Assembly (NCBI RefSeq): GCF_900258035.1
Contig: NZ_OGTP01000012.1
Coordinates: forward strand, 1 to 64,000
Direction of reading: 5' to 3'
DNA from: Caballeronia novacaledonica
GTDB taxonomy: Bacteria; Pseudomonadota; Gammaproteobacteria; Burkholderiales; Burkholderiaceae
DNA: 64,000 bases
Of this stretch, positions 17,957-27,264 are shown piece after piece. The stretch's first letter is position 1; each line of letters starts with the position of its first letter. A program made the position numbers and the translations under genes. Below the pieces are notes generated by a model. It worked only from the letters and a program-made list of their open reading frames with translations. It made no database searches and was not told where the DNA came from.

Positions 17957-18868
17957 TCAACGCGTGGTGAAGGGCTGCGGCGGCGCATCGCCTTCGGTGC
18001 CGAAGCGCTCGAATTCGGAGATCACCTGCGCGCCGAAAAGCAGCAGCGTGGCGAGCGCTTCGAGGCTGAACAGCACGACGATCGACGTCGTCAGCGAGCC
18101 GTACACGACGCTCACCTGCGAGAGCGTCGCGAAGTACCACACGAGCACGTGCCGCGTGATTTCCCACAGCACGGCGGCCGTCACGCTGCCGAGCAGCGCG
18201 AGCCGCAGCGACGGCCTGCCGACCGGCATCACGAGATAGATCGACGTGAGCACGAAGATCTCGCCCGCGACGCCGAGCAGATAGAGCAGAAGCCGCGACA
18301 CGCCTTTGAGCGACACTTCGACGCCGAGCAGATCGACGCTGTTGCTGCCCATCGCCTGCAGGCCGTTCGACACGAGCGTGACGATCAGCATGCCGACGCC
18401 GAGAAACAGGATGTAGCAGTAAGGCAGGAGCGCCGAGAGCAGAAAATGCCGCCGGCGGATCGCGACGCGATGCACGAAGATCACCGACATCGCGTTCTCC
18501 AGCACGGTGAAGGCGAGCGAGCTGAAGAAGATCATCGTGACGAGCAAGAGCCAGCCGAGCACCGCGCGATGCGCGAGAAAATTGGCGAGTTCGCGCACCA
18601 CGGCGCGCGCCTGGCCGGGCACGAGCCATTCGAGCAGATGCGCGAGGGTGTCGAGCAATTGCTGCTGTCCGACGAACTTGGACAGCACGATCACGATCAG
18701 GATCAAAAGCGGAACGATCGACAGCAGCGCGTAGTACGCGACCGCGCCCGCGAGCAGCAGGCCCTGATTGGCGCGAAACGCCCGCAGCGTGCGCAGCGTG
18801 AAGCTCAGCGGATGGCGCGCGACGCTCCTCACTTGCGGGCCCAGCACCGGGCCGAGAATCTTCGACAT
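17957..18868 (-). CDS. YihY/BrkB family inner-membrane protein
   Basis: A 303-residue protein with about six helices and the family hallmarks GAVAYYALLSIVPLLILI near the N-terminus and the SLTTSIVVLFSLEALATLLLFGAQVISEFER C-terminal helix. Family members were once called RNase BN in error; their molecular role is unsettled (envelope or transport). GGAGGT three bases before the ATG at 18868 makes the start secure. Probably in one unit with the downstream EamA gene. Confidence 0.9.
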   Translation of the reverse strand: MSKILGPVLGPQVRSVARHPLSFTLRTLRAFRANQGLLLAGAVAYYALLSIVPLLILIVIVLSKFVGQQQLLDTLAHLLEWLVPGQARAVVRELANFLAHRAVLGWLLLVTMIFFSSLAFTVLENAMSVIFVHRVAIRRRHFLLSALLPYCYILFLGVGMLIVTLVSNGLQAMGSNSVDLLGVEVSLKGVSRLLLYLLGVAGEIFVLTSIYLVMPVGRPSLRLALLGSVTAAVLWEITRHVLVWYFATLSQVSVVYGSLTTSIVVLFSLEALATLLLFGAQVISEFERFGTEGDAPPQPFTTR

Positions 18869-18923
18869 GGGACCTCCACGGCGCGATGCAGCCCGTCTTT
18901 TCCGACGACGGGCGAGCAAGTAT

Positions 18924-18947
18924 CGCTCCCGTATGCGTACGGGAGCG
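18924..18947 (-). terminator. strong hairpin directly after the 66-residue ORF
   Basis: A perfect 10-bp stem (18924-18933 and 18938-18947) with a 4-base loop lies immediately after the stop of the minus-strand ORF at 18948. The following sequence is only mildly T-rich on that strand. Confidence 0.55.
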
Positions 18948-19148
18948 TCAGCCCGGCCGGCGCGCCTCGCTGCGCGCGGCCGCCTGCTGCGCGGCTTCCT
19001 CGAACGCGAGATCGAGCAGGATGTCCACTTCGCACGCGGGCAGTTCGGCCGCGTCGACGTTGCGCAGCCGGCAGAAGAGCGCGAGCGCCTCGGCTGCGGC
19101 GGCGAAGGCGTCGTTCATATCGCGGGAGTTCAGGCGTCGTTTTCTCAT
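18948..19148 (-). CDS. small hypothetical protein, 66 residues
   Basis: A short alpha-helical, acidic protein (MNDAFAAAAEALALFCRLRNVDAAELPACEVDILLDLAFEEA is the core, quoted here only as its two cores AAEALALF and DILLDLAFEEA). Composition and codon use look genuine, and a strong hairpin follows the stop without a gap. The start could be 19148 or 19118; neither has a good ribosome site. I do not recognise a family. Confidence 0.5.
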   Translation of the reverse strand: MRKRRLNSRDMNDAFAAAAEALALFCRLRNVDAAELPACEVDILLDLAFEEAAQQAAARSEARRPG

Positions 19149-19282
19149 GGCTTACATAACGGCACCCGCACGGCCGGACTTTAATGTGCGGCGGTGCAGC
19201 GCATGTCGTCCTTTCACGTTCGTTTTTTGATGAATTAATCTAGGTACATAACACGAGCCCGTCGAAGGCACAGGAGGACATC

Positions 19283-20758
19283 ATGGCCGCATCCCACGCA
19301 ACCTCCGCCGCCGATCCGCTCGGCGCCGACGCCGAAATCGTCAACGCCGACGAACGCCTCTACAACCACGATCTCGCGCCCGTGCCGCGCGCGAAGCGAA
19401 CCTGGACCGGCTACAGCATCTTCGCGATGTGGATGTCGGACGTGCACAGCGTCGGCGGCTATACCTTCGCGGCGAGCCTCTTTCTGCTCGGCATCTCCGG
19501 CTGGCAGGTGCTGATCGCGCTGACCATCGGCATTCTCGTCGTGTATGTGCTGATGAACTGGGTCGGCAGACCGAGTCTCAGGCACGGCATTCCGTTTCCC
19601 GTGATGGCGCGTGTCTCGATGGGCGTGATGGGCGCGAATCTCGCCGCGCTGATTCGCGGCGTGGTCGGCATCGTGTGGTACGGGGTGCAGACGTATTTCG
19701 CGTCGAAGGCCGTTGCGACATTGCTGCTGCTGTTCGTGCCGTCGGTCGCCGCGTGGCGCGATACGAGCTTTCTGCGGCTCGACATGCTCGGCTGGTTGAG
19801 CTTTCTTTTCATGTGGCTGCTGCAGCTCATCATTTTTCAGCGCGGCATGGAGATCATCCGCAAGTTCATCGATTTCTGCGGGCCGGCGGTGTATGTCGTG
19901 ATGTTCGTGCTGATGGGCTGGATTCTGTACCGCGCGGGTTTGGGCAGTCTCAATCTCACGCTGTCGGGCAAGGTGCTTTCCGGCGACGAGCAACTCCACG
20001 CGATGATCAACGCGATCCTGCTCGTCGTGAGCTACTTCGCCGCGCTGCTGCTGAACTTCGGCGACTTCTCGCGCTTCGCGAAAAGCGAGCGGCAGATGAA
20101 GATCGGCAATTTCCTCGGCCTGCCGTTCAATTTCGTTGCGTTTGCAATCATCACCGTGATCGTCACGGCGGGCAGCGAGAAGGTGTTCGGCACGATGATC
20201 ATGGACCCGGTCGAGATCGTCTCGCGCATCGAGAACAAGGTGTGGGTGGCGATCGGCAGCATCACGTTCATCGTCGCGACGATGGGCATCAATATCGTCG
20301 CGAACTTCGTGTCGCCCGCGTACGACATCGCCAATCTTTTCCCGAAGCATGTGGACTTCAAGAAGGGCGGCCTGATCGCGTCGATACTCGCGGTGCTCGT
20401 GTGCCCGTGGATCTTCGTCGACAGCCCGAAGGCGATCACGATTTTCGTGTCCGTGTTCGGCGCCGTGCTCGCGCCGATGTACGGCGTGATGATGGCCGAC
20501 TACTACCTCGTGAAGCGCCAGCAGGTGAAGACCGCCGATCTCTACACGATGCAGCCCGGCGGACGCTTCTACTACGACGGCGGCTGGAACAAGGTCGGGC
20601 TCGCGGCGCTGCTCGTGTCGGGCGCGATCTCGGTCGGCTGGGAGCTTTCGACGCAAATGCTCAAGCTCCTGCCGCCGAACAATCTCGGCTGGCTGATCGG
20701 CGCGGCCGCGGGCGCACTGCTCTATGTCGTGCTGATGCGCATGGCGAATCGAAAATAG
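19283..20758 (+). CDS. NCS1 family nucleobase:cation symporter
   Basis: A 491-residue transporter with about twelve helices of the LeuT-like Mhp1 fold. Family marks: LYNHDLAPVPRAKRTWTGYSIFAMWMSDVHS at the N-terminus (seen as LYNHDLAPVP and FAMWMSDVHS), GVQTYFA in TM3, and LVSYFAALLLNFGDFSRF in the middle. It imports a nucleobase, hydantoin, allantoin or related compound with Na+ or H+. AGGAGGA precedes the ATG. No catabolic genes are adjacent, so the substrate stays open. It converges on the lipoprotein gene, seven bases away. Confidence 0.92.
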   Translation: MAASHATSAADPLGADAEIVNADERLYNHDLAPVPRAKRTWTGYSIFAMWMSDVHSVGGYTFAASLFLLGISGWQVLIALTIGILVVYVLMNWVGRPSLRHGIPFPVMARVSMGVMGANLAALIRGVVGIVWYGVQTYFASKAVATLLLLFVPSVAAWRDTSFLRLDMLGWLSFLFMWLLQLIIFQRGMEIIRKFIDFCGPAVYVVMFVLMGWILYRAGLGSLNLTLSGKVLSGDEQLHAMINAILLVVSYFAALLLNFGDFSRFAKSERQMKIGNFLGLPFNFVAFAIITVIVTAGSEKVFGTMIMDPVEIVSRIENKVWVAIGSITFIVATMGINIVANFVSPAYDIANLFPKHVDFKKGGLIASILAVLVCPWIFVDSPKAITIFVSVFGAVLAPMYGVMMADYYLVKRQQVKTADLYTMQPGGRFYYDGGWNKVGLAALLVSGAISVGWELSTQMLKLLPPNNLGWLIGAAAGALLYVVLMRMANRK

Positions 20759-20765
20759 AACCGCT

Positions 20766-21089
20766 TCATTTGAGCCACTTGCGCACGTCCTGCTCCCATT
20801 CGGGCTGGCCGCAGTTCGGCGGATTTTCCGGGCCGAGCACGGTGATGTAGCCCTTGTCCTTCATGCACGCCTCGTAGGCGCGCACCTGCGTGCAGCGGCC
20901 CGCGCCGGCTTGCTTCGCGGCGGTCTTGCACGCGGACATCGCGTTGTCCATGCCGCTGAAATCGGCATCGGAACCGGCGTCGTTCCATGGCGGCGGGTTC
21001 GCGCTCGCCGAGAATTCGACGGGCGTGCTGCACGCGGCGAGCGCCAGCACGGCAGCGGGAAGAAAGCACGAGCGGAGAATTCGATTCAT
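20766..21089 (-). CDS. small cysteine-containing lipoprotein, function unknown
   Basis: A 107-residue predicted lipoprotein: signal peptide FLPAAVLALAAC with lipobox LAAC near residue 18. The mature part has four cysteines (ACKTAA, RCTQVRAYEACMKDKGY, NCGQPEW), probably two disulfides, ending in WEQDVRKWLK. The CxxVRAYEACMKDKGY pattern resembles small CHCH-like envelope proteins of Burkholderia. GGAG nine bases before 21089 sets the start; a longer frame upstream is basic and lacks a ribosome site. Confidence 0.78.
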   Translation of the reverse strand: MNRILRSCFLPAAVLALAACSTPVEFSASANPPPWNDAGSDADFSGMDNAMSACKTAAKQAGAGRCTQVRAYEACMKDKGYITVLGPENPPNCGQPEWEQDVRKWLK

Positions 21090-21190
21090 CTGCTTGAACT
21101 CCTTTTTTAAGCTCTTGTTGAAGGCGCGCGATCCGCCGCCTATTATTCCCCGCTGTCGTGACGCGCGTCGCGTTTTTTTAAACGAAGCCC

Positions 21191-22156
21191 ATGCCACTCG
21201 TTAGCGTTGTTTCGTCATGCTGTGCCGTCGCCGTGGTGTCGATGGCTTCGCCGGCCTTCGCCGACGACGTCTCCTTCGGCGCGAGTCAGCTATGCGGATT
21301 GCAGACCGCGCGCCCCGACCAGAACGCCGTTTTGCAGATGAAAACCGTGCAGGGCAGGAACGGGCCGATCGGCTATGCACGCTTCGGTCATGGCACGCCG
21401 CTTCTGCTCATCACGGGCTATCGCGCGACGCTCTCCGAATGGAACGCGTATTTTCTCGGCGAGCTCGCGAAGCATCACGACGTGATCGTGTTCGACAATC
21501 GCGGCATCGGACGTTCGACGCCGATGGCAGGCCGTTACGGCCCCGGCTACGGCATCCGCGACATGGCCGCCGATGCCGCCGATGTCATCGCGGGTCTGAA
21601 GCTCCAACGCGCGGACGTGGTCGGCTGGTCGATGGGCGGCATGATCGCGCAACAGCTCGCGCTCGATGCGCGCGAGCAGGTCGCAACGCTGACGCTGATC
21701 GCGACCGCGCCGCCGGGACCGGAAGCGGTGCCGCTCACGCCCGAAGTGCAGCAGGTGCTGTCGAGTTCGGGCGCGGATGCGTTTCCCAGGATCATGGCCG
21801 CGCTCTTTCCCGCCGATGCCGTCGCGGATGCGTCGAAGTGTTTCGTCGGCGATATGTTCAGGCCGCGTGGCTACAAGGGCAGTCCCGTGCCCGATGCGGT
21901 CGCGGAGCAGCAGAATCGTGCGATGACGCAATGGTTCGCCGATTCCGCCGCCGCCGATGCCTTGCGCCGCTCGCCGGTGCGCACGTTGATCGTCGCGGGC
22001 GCGAACGACGATGTTCTCGCCGACGCCAACGCGCGCCATCTCGAACAGATGATTCCGCGCGCAACGCTCGATGTGGTCGCCGACGCGGGCCACGCGCTCA
22101 TGTTTCAGTATCCGATCGAACTCGCGCGGCATATCGATGCGTTCGTATCGAAGTGA
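21191..22156 (+). CDS. exported alpha/beta hydrolase
   Basis: A 321-residue hydrolase with an N-terminal signal peptide ending near ASPAFA, so periplasmic or secreted. The fold marks are clear: oxyanion region HGTPLLLITG, FDNRGIGRS after strand 4, nucleophile Ser in GWSMGG, catalytic Asp in GANDDVL, His in DAGHALMF. It belongs to the haloperoxidase/esterase-like group; substrate unknown. It is divergent from the lipoprotein gene at 20766. No clear ribosome site precedes the ATG. Confidence 0.85.
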   Translation: MPLVSVVSSCCAVAVVSMASPAFADDVSFGASQLCGLQTARPDQNAVLQMKTVQGRNGPIGYARFGHGTPLLLITGYRATLSEWNAYFLGELAKHHDVIVFDNRGIGRSTPMAGRYGPGYGIRDMAADAADVIAGLKLQRADVVGWSMGGMIAQQLALDAREQVATLTLIATAPPGPEAVPLTPEVQQVLSSSGADAFPRIMAALFPADAVADASKCFVGDMFRPRGYKGSPVPDAVAEQQNRAMTQWFADSAAADALRRSPVRTLIVAGANDDVLADANARHLEQMIPRATLDVVADAGHALMFQYPIELARHIDAFVSK

Positions 22157-22162
22157 AGCGCG

Positions 22163-22606
22163 CTATAGATGCACGCGCAGCCAGTGCCACGCGAGCGGGC
22201 CGCAGATCACGCCCCAGGTCATCGCGGCGATCACGAGCGCGATCATGACGGCGGCGCTGCCGCAATCCTTCGCCCGCCCGGAGAGTTCGTGACGTTCGAG
22301 CGAGATGCGATCGATCGCCGCTTCGATGCTCGAATTGAGCAGCTCGACGAGCAACACGAGCAGCACTGATCCCGCGAGCAGCACGCGCTCGGCGGCGCTC
22401 ACTTCGACGAACGCCGCGATCGGCAGCAGCGCAATCGCGATGCACATTTCCTGGCGAAAAGCGCTTTCTTCCCGCCACGTCGCGACGATGCCCGCCCACG
22501 AATGACGCAGCGCAAAGAGAGCGCGCAAGAGGCCGCGGCGCTTGACGTGCGGATCGTCAGCGGACGCGGATGAAGAACGTGAAGCGGAGTTCGTCGAACG
22601 ATTCAT
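22163..22606 (-). CDS. dgkA: diacylglycerol kinase (prokaryotic DgkA type)
   Basis: A 147-residue membrane enzyme that phosphorylates diacylglycerol to phosphatidate, recycling lipid from envelope glucan synthesis. The N-terminal ~30 residues are a Ser-rich extension. Then come the conserved REESAFRQEM segment, three TM helices, VELLNSSIEAAIDR (the catalytic glutamate helix) and AKDCGSAAVMIAL (the second signature). The ATG at 22606 is chosen; a longer frame starts at 22681 and neither has a clear ribosome site. Convergent with the hydrolase gene. Confidence 0.9.
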   Translation of the reverse strand: MNRSTNSASRSSSASADDPHVKRRGLLRALFALRHSWAGIVATWREESAFRQEMCIAIALLPIAAFVEVSAAERVLLAGSVLLVLLVELLNSSIEAAIDRISLERHELSGRAKDCGSAAVMIALVIAAMTWGVICGPLAWHWLRVHL

Positions 22607-22791
22607 GACGGGAATGTTACCGCTTTGACCGCGATGTATCGCACGCGCGAAGGCGAAAACGTTTGCCGATTCATAACGCACGAAGCAGCGACGAATGCGC
22701 TTGTCAGGTGATTCGCCGGACCTTCATACTTCCCGCAATCGTGAGCCGAAAGCGCTCACGTCGATAACTAAAAGAGAGCGGGGGAAACATC

Positions 22792-23061
22792 ATGAAGTCA
22801 CGCTTTACCGCCGTCCATTTGCGTTCCGTCGAACTCGCCGATCCGCATCTCGCGCATCTGTACATGGAGTGCGCCGCCGCCGAGGCGCGCCTGTCCGGCG
22901 CGAGCAAGCTCGCGGCGGTGGCCGTCTTCGAAGCGCGCGCAAAGTCGCTCGATGATCTTTGGTCTCGTCTCGAAGCCCTCGATTCGAAACTTTGCCGCGA
23001 ATTGAAGCATGCGGTGCAGGACTGGCACGACATCGCGGTGAAGCTGCGCGGCGGCGAATGA
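22792..23061 (+). CDS. conserved hypothetical protein, 89 residues
   Basis: A soluble, helical protein with no signal or membrane segment (AAAEARLSGASKLAAVAVFEAR then LEALDSKLCRELKHAVQDWHD, likely a two-helix hairpin). A G-rich ribosome site lies about eight bases upstream of the ATG. Family not recognised; no informative neighbours. Confidence 0.7.
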   Translation: MKSRFTAVHLRSVELADPHLAHLYMECAAAEARLSGASKLAAVAVFEARAKSLDDLWSRLEALDSKLCRELKHAVQDWHDIAVKLRGGE

Positions 23062-23188
23062 TTTGAGACGCGCGAGCAGCGCAATGAGACGCCGCGACAT
23101 TCGCGCGGAAGGCCGTCGCCATTAACCTTTCTCCAACGACACAACGAGAGCGCAGCCGCGCTTTCGACGGAATTCACGGAGAAGGGCA

Positions 23189-24211
23189 ATGGACAACAGC
23201 AATGGTACGAACAATCACGCACCGATGCCGGTGGCGTTCTTCGGCATCGGCGTCGGTTTGCTGGCGCTCGCGGGCGCCTGGCGCGCGGCGGCCCGCGTCT
23301 GGACGATGATTCCCGGCGCGGTGCCCGCGCTGCTGACGGCGACGGCGCTCGTCGTCTGGGTCGCGCTGCTCGTCGCGTACGGGCGCAAGTGGCTCGTCGA
23401 ACGCGATGCGGCTGTCGCCGAGATGCGTCATCCGGTGCAGTCTTCGTTCGCGGCGCTCGTGCCGGTGTCGGCGATGCTCGCCGCGCAAGCCGTGCAGACG
23501 TATTCGCGCGGCCTCGCCATTGCGCTCTTCGTGATCGGCGCGGCGAGTTCGCTCGCGCTCGGCGTGTATCTGCAAGGGCGATTCTGGCAAGGCGGCCGCA
23601 AGCCCGAACTGACCACGCCCGCCATCTACCTGCCGACGGTCGCGCCGAGCTTCGTCGCGGGAACGGCGGCGGCAGGGCTCGGCTTCACGCAGATCGGCAT
23701 GCTGTTCTTCGGCGCGGGCGTGTTTTCGTGGCTCGCGATCGAATCGATCGTGCTGCATCGCGCCGCCGTGCATGAACCGCTGCCCGAAGCGCTGCGCCCG
23801 AGCCTCGGCATTCAGCTCGCGCCGCCGGTCGTCGGAGGCGTGTCGTATCTCGCGATCACGCACGGCGCACCCGATACCTTCGCCTACATGCTGCTCGGCT
23901 ACGGCCTCTATCAGGCGCTGATGCTCGCGCGGCTCGTTCCGTGGATTCGTCAATCGACGTTCACGCCTTCGTACTGGGCCTTCAGCTTCGGCGCGGCCGC
24001 ATTGCCGACGATGGCCATCCGGATGCTCGAACGCGGCGCCACGGGACCGATGGTGTGGATCGCGCCGGTTGCGTTCGTGGTGGCGAACGTGGTGATCGGT
24101 CTGATGATCGCGGGAACGGTGCGGGCGATGGTGCGTGGCAATCTGCTTCCGGCAGCAACGCCCGCTTTGCCCGCGAACGTAACGCCCATCAAGGTCGCGG
24201 GCTTGCGTTGA
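23189..24211 (+). CDS. TDT/SLAC1-type transporter (TehA-like)
   Basis: A 340-residue integral membrane protein of about ten helices related to TehA and SLAC1 anion channels. It shows the N-terminal PMPVAFFGIGVGLLALAGAW motif and APPVVGGVSYLAI in the centre. Family members move small anions or C4-dicarboxylates and give tellurite resistance when overexpressed. GAGAAGG lies six bases before the ATG. No tehB methyltransferase is nearby, so a tellurite role is not implied. Confidence 0.88.
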   Translation: MDNSNGTNNHAPMPVAFFGIGVGLLALAGAWRAAARVWTMIPGAVPALLTATALVVWVALLVAYGRKWLVERDAAVAEMRHPVQSSFAALVPVSAMLAAQAVQTYSRGLAIALFVIGAASSLALGVYLQGRFWQGGRKPELTTPAIYLPTVAPSFVAGTAAAGLGFTQIGMLFFGAGVFSWLAIESIVLHRAAVHEPLPEALRPSLGIQLAPPVVGGVSYLAITHGAPDTFAYMLLGYGLYQALMLARLVPWIRQSTFTPSYWAFSFGAAALPTMAIRMLERGATGPMVWIAPVAFVVANVVIGLMIAGTVRAMVRGNLLPAATPALPANVTPIKVAGLR

Positions 24212-24228
24212 ATTTCATCGGCGGGACA

Positions 24229-25014
24229 TCACAAGATCAACACTTCGCCCGCCCGCAAGGCACGTAACGAAACCCCGGGCAACGCGGCGCGCAGTTCATC
24301 CAGAATCTGCGCGCCGTGCGGCGGTTTCAGATGCGAGATCAGCAACTCCGCTTTCATTTGGACGCCGCGCAGATCGTCCGCGACAAGACTCGGACAATAG
24401 TGATGCGCCGCATGCGCCAGCGCGATCTGCGCGTCGGGGTACGCGGTCTCCACGATCACATGACGCAATCCGGGCAACGCGCAAACCGTCGCCCAGAATT
24501 CGGGATTGCTCGTCGTATCGCCGCTGAACGCGAGGCACGCCGTATCGCTCGTTATCGCAAAGCCCATCGACGGCACCGTATGCCGCGCAGGCAATCCCGT
24601 CACCGTGCGTCCGTTCAACGTGACATGCTCGCCAGTCTCCAGCGCTTCGAACCGCACGCCGGGCGCATCCGGTGAAGGAATCCGCGTGAAGTCCGGCCAG
24701 ATCAGGTTGTTGAAGATATGCGCCTGCAAGATGTCGAGCGTCGCGCGGCTCGCGTGGACGGTGACAGGCGTATCGCGCGCGTCGCCGACGGCGTCGATCA
24801 TGAGCGGCAGATACGCGATGTGATCCAGATGCGAATGCGTGAGAAACACGTGATCGACGAGCGCGAGTTCGTCGTCGGTGAGCACGGCGACGCCTGTTCC
24901 GGCATCGATCAGGATGTCTTCGTCGACGAGCAGCGCGGTCGTGCCGCCGGGATCGTGCGCCGCGTCCGAAGCGCTGCTGATCGCGCCGCTACAGCCGAGT
25001 ACCCGAACGTTCAT
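24229..25014 (-). CDS. metallo-beta-lactamase-fold hydrolase, candidate class II cyclic-nucleotide phosphodiesterase
   Basis: A 261-residue enzyme with an intact two-metal site: HSHLDH at 60-65, a downstream HTVPSMGFAI histidine, SGDTTSNPEFW aspartate and a final histidine in ISHLKPP. The order THSHLDH-AY-LPLMIDA and the late ISHLKPPH motif are those of the PDEase II/CpdP branch, which hydrolyses cAMP, although the PROSITE class II signature after HLDH is not matched exactly. It starts 21 bases after the adenylate-cyclase stop on the same strand, so a role in erasing the product of that cyclase is a reasonable inference. It is the last gene of the six-gene unit. Confidence 0.85.
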   Translation of the reverse strand: MNVRVLGCSGAISSASDAAHDPGGTTALLVDEDILIDAGTGVAVLTDDELALVDHVFLTHSHLDHIAYLPLMIDAVGDARDTPVTVHASRATLDILQAHIFNNLIWPDFTRIPSPDAPGVRFEALETGEHVTLNGRTVTGLPARHTVPSMGFAITSDTACLAFSGDTTSNPEFWATVCALPGLRHVIVETAYPDAQIALAHAAHHYCPSLVADDLRGVQMKAELLISHLKPPHGAQILDELRAALPGVSLRALRAGEVLIL

Positions 25015-25035
25015 GATGCGCCCTGCCTGATGTAT

Positions 25036-27264
25036 TTACTTGGTATCGAATGCGCTGACGCAATCCCAGTCCTCGGGCAACGCGACGCCGCGCAGCGCAT
25101 CGATACGCTTGCGATAGATCGCATACACCTGCCGCTCAGGATACTGCGCCGCGAGCGTCGCGAGTAGCGTTTCCGCTTCGTTCCACTCGCGCGCGCGATA
25201 GTGCGAAAGCGCCGCGTGCCAGCGCGCGAGCGCATCGGCGTGTTCGTGCGGCGGCTGCGGCTCGTACACCGCGATCGGCGCGACGCGTCCCTTCACGCGC
25301 ACGCGATCGATCTCGCGGAACACGACGTCCGGCACCCGCTCGCGCGTCGCCTCGCCGACGATGATGTCGATATCGAAGCGCCGCGTGAGTCCTTCGAGCC
25401 GCGCCGCGACGTTCACCGCATCGCCCATCACGGTGTACGCCTTGCGCACGGACGAGCCCATGTCGCCGACTGTCATCGGTCCCGTGTTGATGCCGATGCC
25501 GATCCATAACGTCGGCCAGCCGCGCTTCGTCAGCGTGCGGTTCAGTTCGACGAGTGCCGTGCGCATGCCGAGCGCGGCGGCGACCGCATGACGCGCATGA
25601 TCCGGATCGTCGACGGGCGCGCCCCAGAAGCCCATGATCGCATCGCCCATGTACTTGTCGAGCGTGCCGCGATGCGCGCGGATCACCTCGGTCATCGTGC
25701 CGAGATACTCGTTCATCAGTTGCGCGAGCGCTTCCGGCTCCAGCGTCTCGGCGATCGCGGTGAAGCCGAGCACGTCGCAGAAAAGCACGGTCAGTTCGGC
25801 GCGGCGGCCCGCCATGCTGTAGTCCTCGGGATGGCGGCTCATTTCCTCGACGAGTTCCGGCGGCACGTATTGCCCGAAGAGCGCGGCGAAATAGCGTTTC
25901 GCGCGCGCCTCGACGAAATAGCCGTAGGACATGTTGAGCACATAGAGCGCGAGCACGGCGAGCAGCAGCGACGCCACCGGAATCGACCAGCCGAGGCGCG
26001 CGAACGCGAAGAGGTCCGCCGCGACGATCGCCGCGAACAGCAGCGCGCTGAAGAGCGTCGCGCGGGCGGGAATGCGCCACGGCCACAGAAAGATCATCGC
26101 GAGACCGGCGAGCACGAGCATCGACGTTTGCAGCGCGGCCGCGAACGGCGGCTCGAAGCGGATCGTGCCGTCGAGCATGCCGCCGATCAGGTTCGCGTTC
26201 ACCTCGACACCCGGATACACCTCGCCGACAGGCGTCGTGCGCTGATCCATCAGGCCCGGCGCCGTGGTGCCGACGAGCGCGATCTTGCCCGCGAGCGCGC
26301 CCGCCGGAATGCGCCCCGCGAGCACGTCGGCGATGGAGTAGTACGGAAAGCTGCCCGTCGCGCCGCGATAGGGCACGAGCGCCGCGCCGTTTTCATCGAC
26401 GGGAATGACGCGCGTGCCGCGCGGCGTCGCGAGCGCAAGTCCCGCCAGCGGCGAGGCAGGATTGGCGGGATCGTCGAATACGGGTCTCACCGAAGCATCG
26501 CCGAAAAGCGCGCGGAACACTTCGAGCGAGAGCGCGCCGTACACGCCGTCGCGAAACGCGGTGACGAGCGGCACGCGCCGCACGGAGCCGTCGAAGTCGA
26601 TCACCGGATTGAAATAGCCCGCGCGCCGCGCCGCATGTTGCAGCGCGGGCAGGTTGCCGCCATAGCTCGTCCAGTCGAAAAGCGTGAGCGGATGCGTGCC
26701 GAACGCGCGCTCGCTCATCAACGGCGACGGAATCGCGCCGCTCGACGCGTCCTGATTCGAGAAGTAAAACCCGAGCACGACGGGATGGCCCGCAAGTGCA
26801 TCGGCGAAGCGCTGGTCGTAGTCGAGGCGCGGCGCGAGCCGATCGAGCGCCTGGCGGTAAGCGGCGTTGTCCGCGAGCGCGCCGCGTGCGAGTTCGTCCA
26901 GCACGGCGAGGCCCGAGCTCGCGTCGGGTTCCGCGAACACCATGTCGAAGCCGAGCACCGCGATGTGCTCCCGCGCAAACAACGTATCGACGAGTGTCGC
27001 CATGCGCGCGCGGTCCCACGGCCAGCGCCCGAGTTCCGCAAGACTCTTTTCGTCGATGTCGAGGATCGCGATGCGCGCGTCCGTCGTGCGCGGCATGAAG
27101 AGGCGCACTTTCGCGTCGTAGAGCATCGCGGAGAGCGAATCGATGAAGCGGATGTCGTAGCGCGAAAGCGCGTGTCCCGCGAGCGCGACGACGATCGCGA
27201 GCCCCAGCGCCCAGCGCGCGCCCGAGCGTCGCAGCACGAACGCGAGCGGCTCGCGCGTGCTCAT
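25036..27264 (-). CDS. CHASE2-domain adenylate cyclase (class III)
   Basis: A 742-residue protein: TM near 18-36, a large periplasmic CHASE2 sensor (about 40-340, with GFYFSNQDASSGA and LVGTTAPGLMDQRTTPVGEVYPGVEVNANLI), three TM helices (about 350-430), then a class III cyclase domain. Metal-binding Asp497 (LFCDVLGFT) and Asp541 (YMGDAIMGFWG), adenine-selecting Lys538 and Thr611, and transition-state Asn618/Arg622 (AVNVAARLEG) are all present, so it should make cAMP. A TPR-like tail ends the protein. Its ATG overlaps the SulP stop (ATGA), indicating coupled translation. The frame is open far upstream, but that is antisense-type noise over the SulP gene. Confidence 0.93.
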   Translation of the reverse strand: MSTREPLAFVLRRSGARWALGLAIVVALAGHALSRYDIRFIDSLSAMLYDAKVRLFMPRTTDARIAILDIDEKSLAELGRWPWDRARMATLVDTLFAREHIAVLGFDMVFAEPDASSGLAVLDELARGALADNAAYRQALDRLAPRLDYDQRFADALAGHPVVLGFYFSNQDASSGAIPSPLMSERAFGTHPLTLFDWTSYGGNLPALQHAARRAGYFNPVIDFDGSVRRVPLVTAFRDGVYGALSLEVFRALFGDASVRPVFDDPANPASPLAGLALATPRGTRVIPVDENGAALVPYRGATGSFPYYSIADVLAGRIPAGALAGKIALVGTTAPGLMDQRTTPVGEVYPGVEVNANLIGGMLDGTIRFEPPFAAALQTSMLVLAGLAMIFLWPWRIPARATLFSALLFAAIVAADLFAFARLGWSIPVASLLLAVLALYVLNMSYGYFVEARAKRYFAALFGQYVPPELVEEMSRHPEDYSMAGRRAELTVLFCDVLGFTAIAETLEPEALAQLMNEYLGTMTEVIRAHRGTLDKYMGDAIMGFWGAPVDDPDHARHAVAAALGMRTALVELNRTLTKRGWPTLWIGIGINTGPMTVGDMGSSVRKAYTVMGDAVNVAARLEGLTRRFDIDIIVGEATRERVPDVVFREIDRVRVKGRVAPIAVYEPQPPHEHADALARWHAALSHYRAREWNEAETLLATLAAQYPERQVYAIYRKRIDALRGVALPEDWDCVSAFDTK

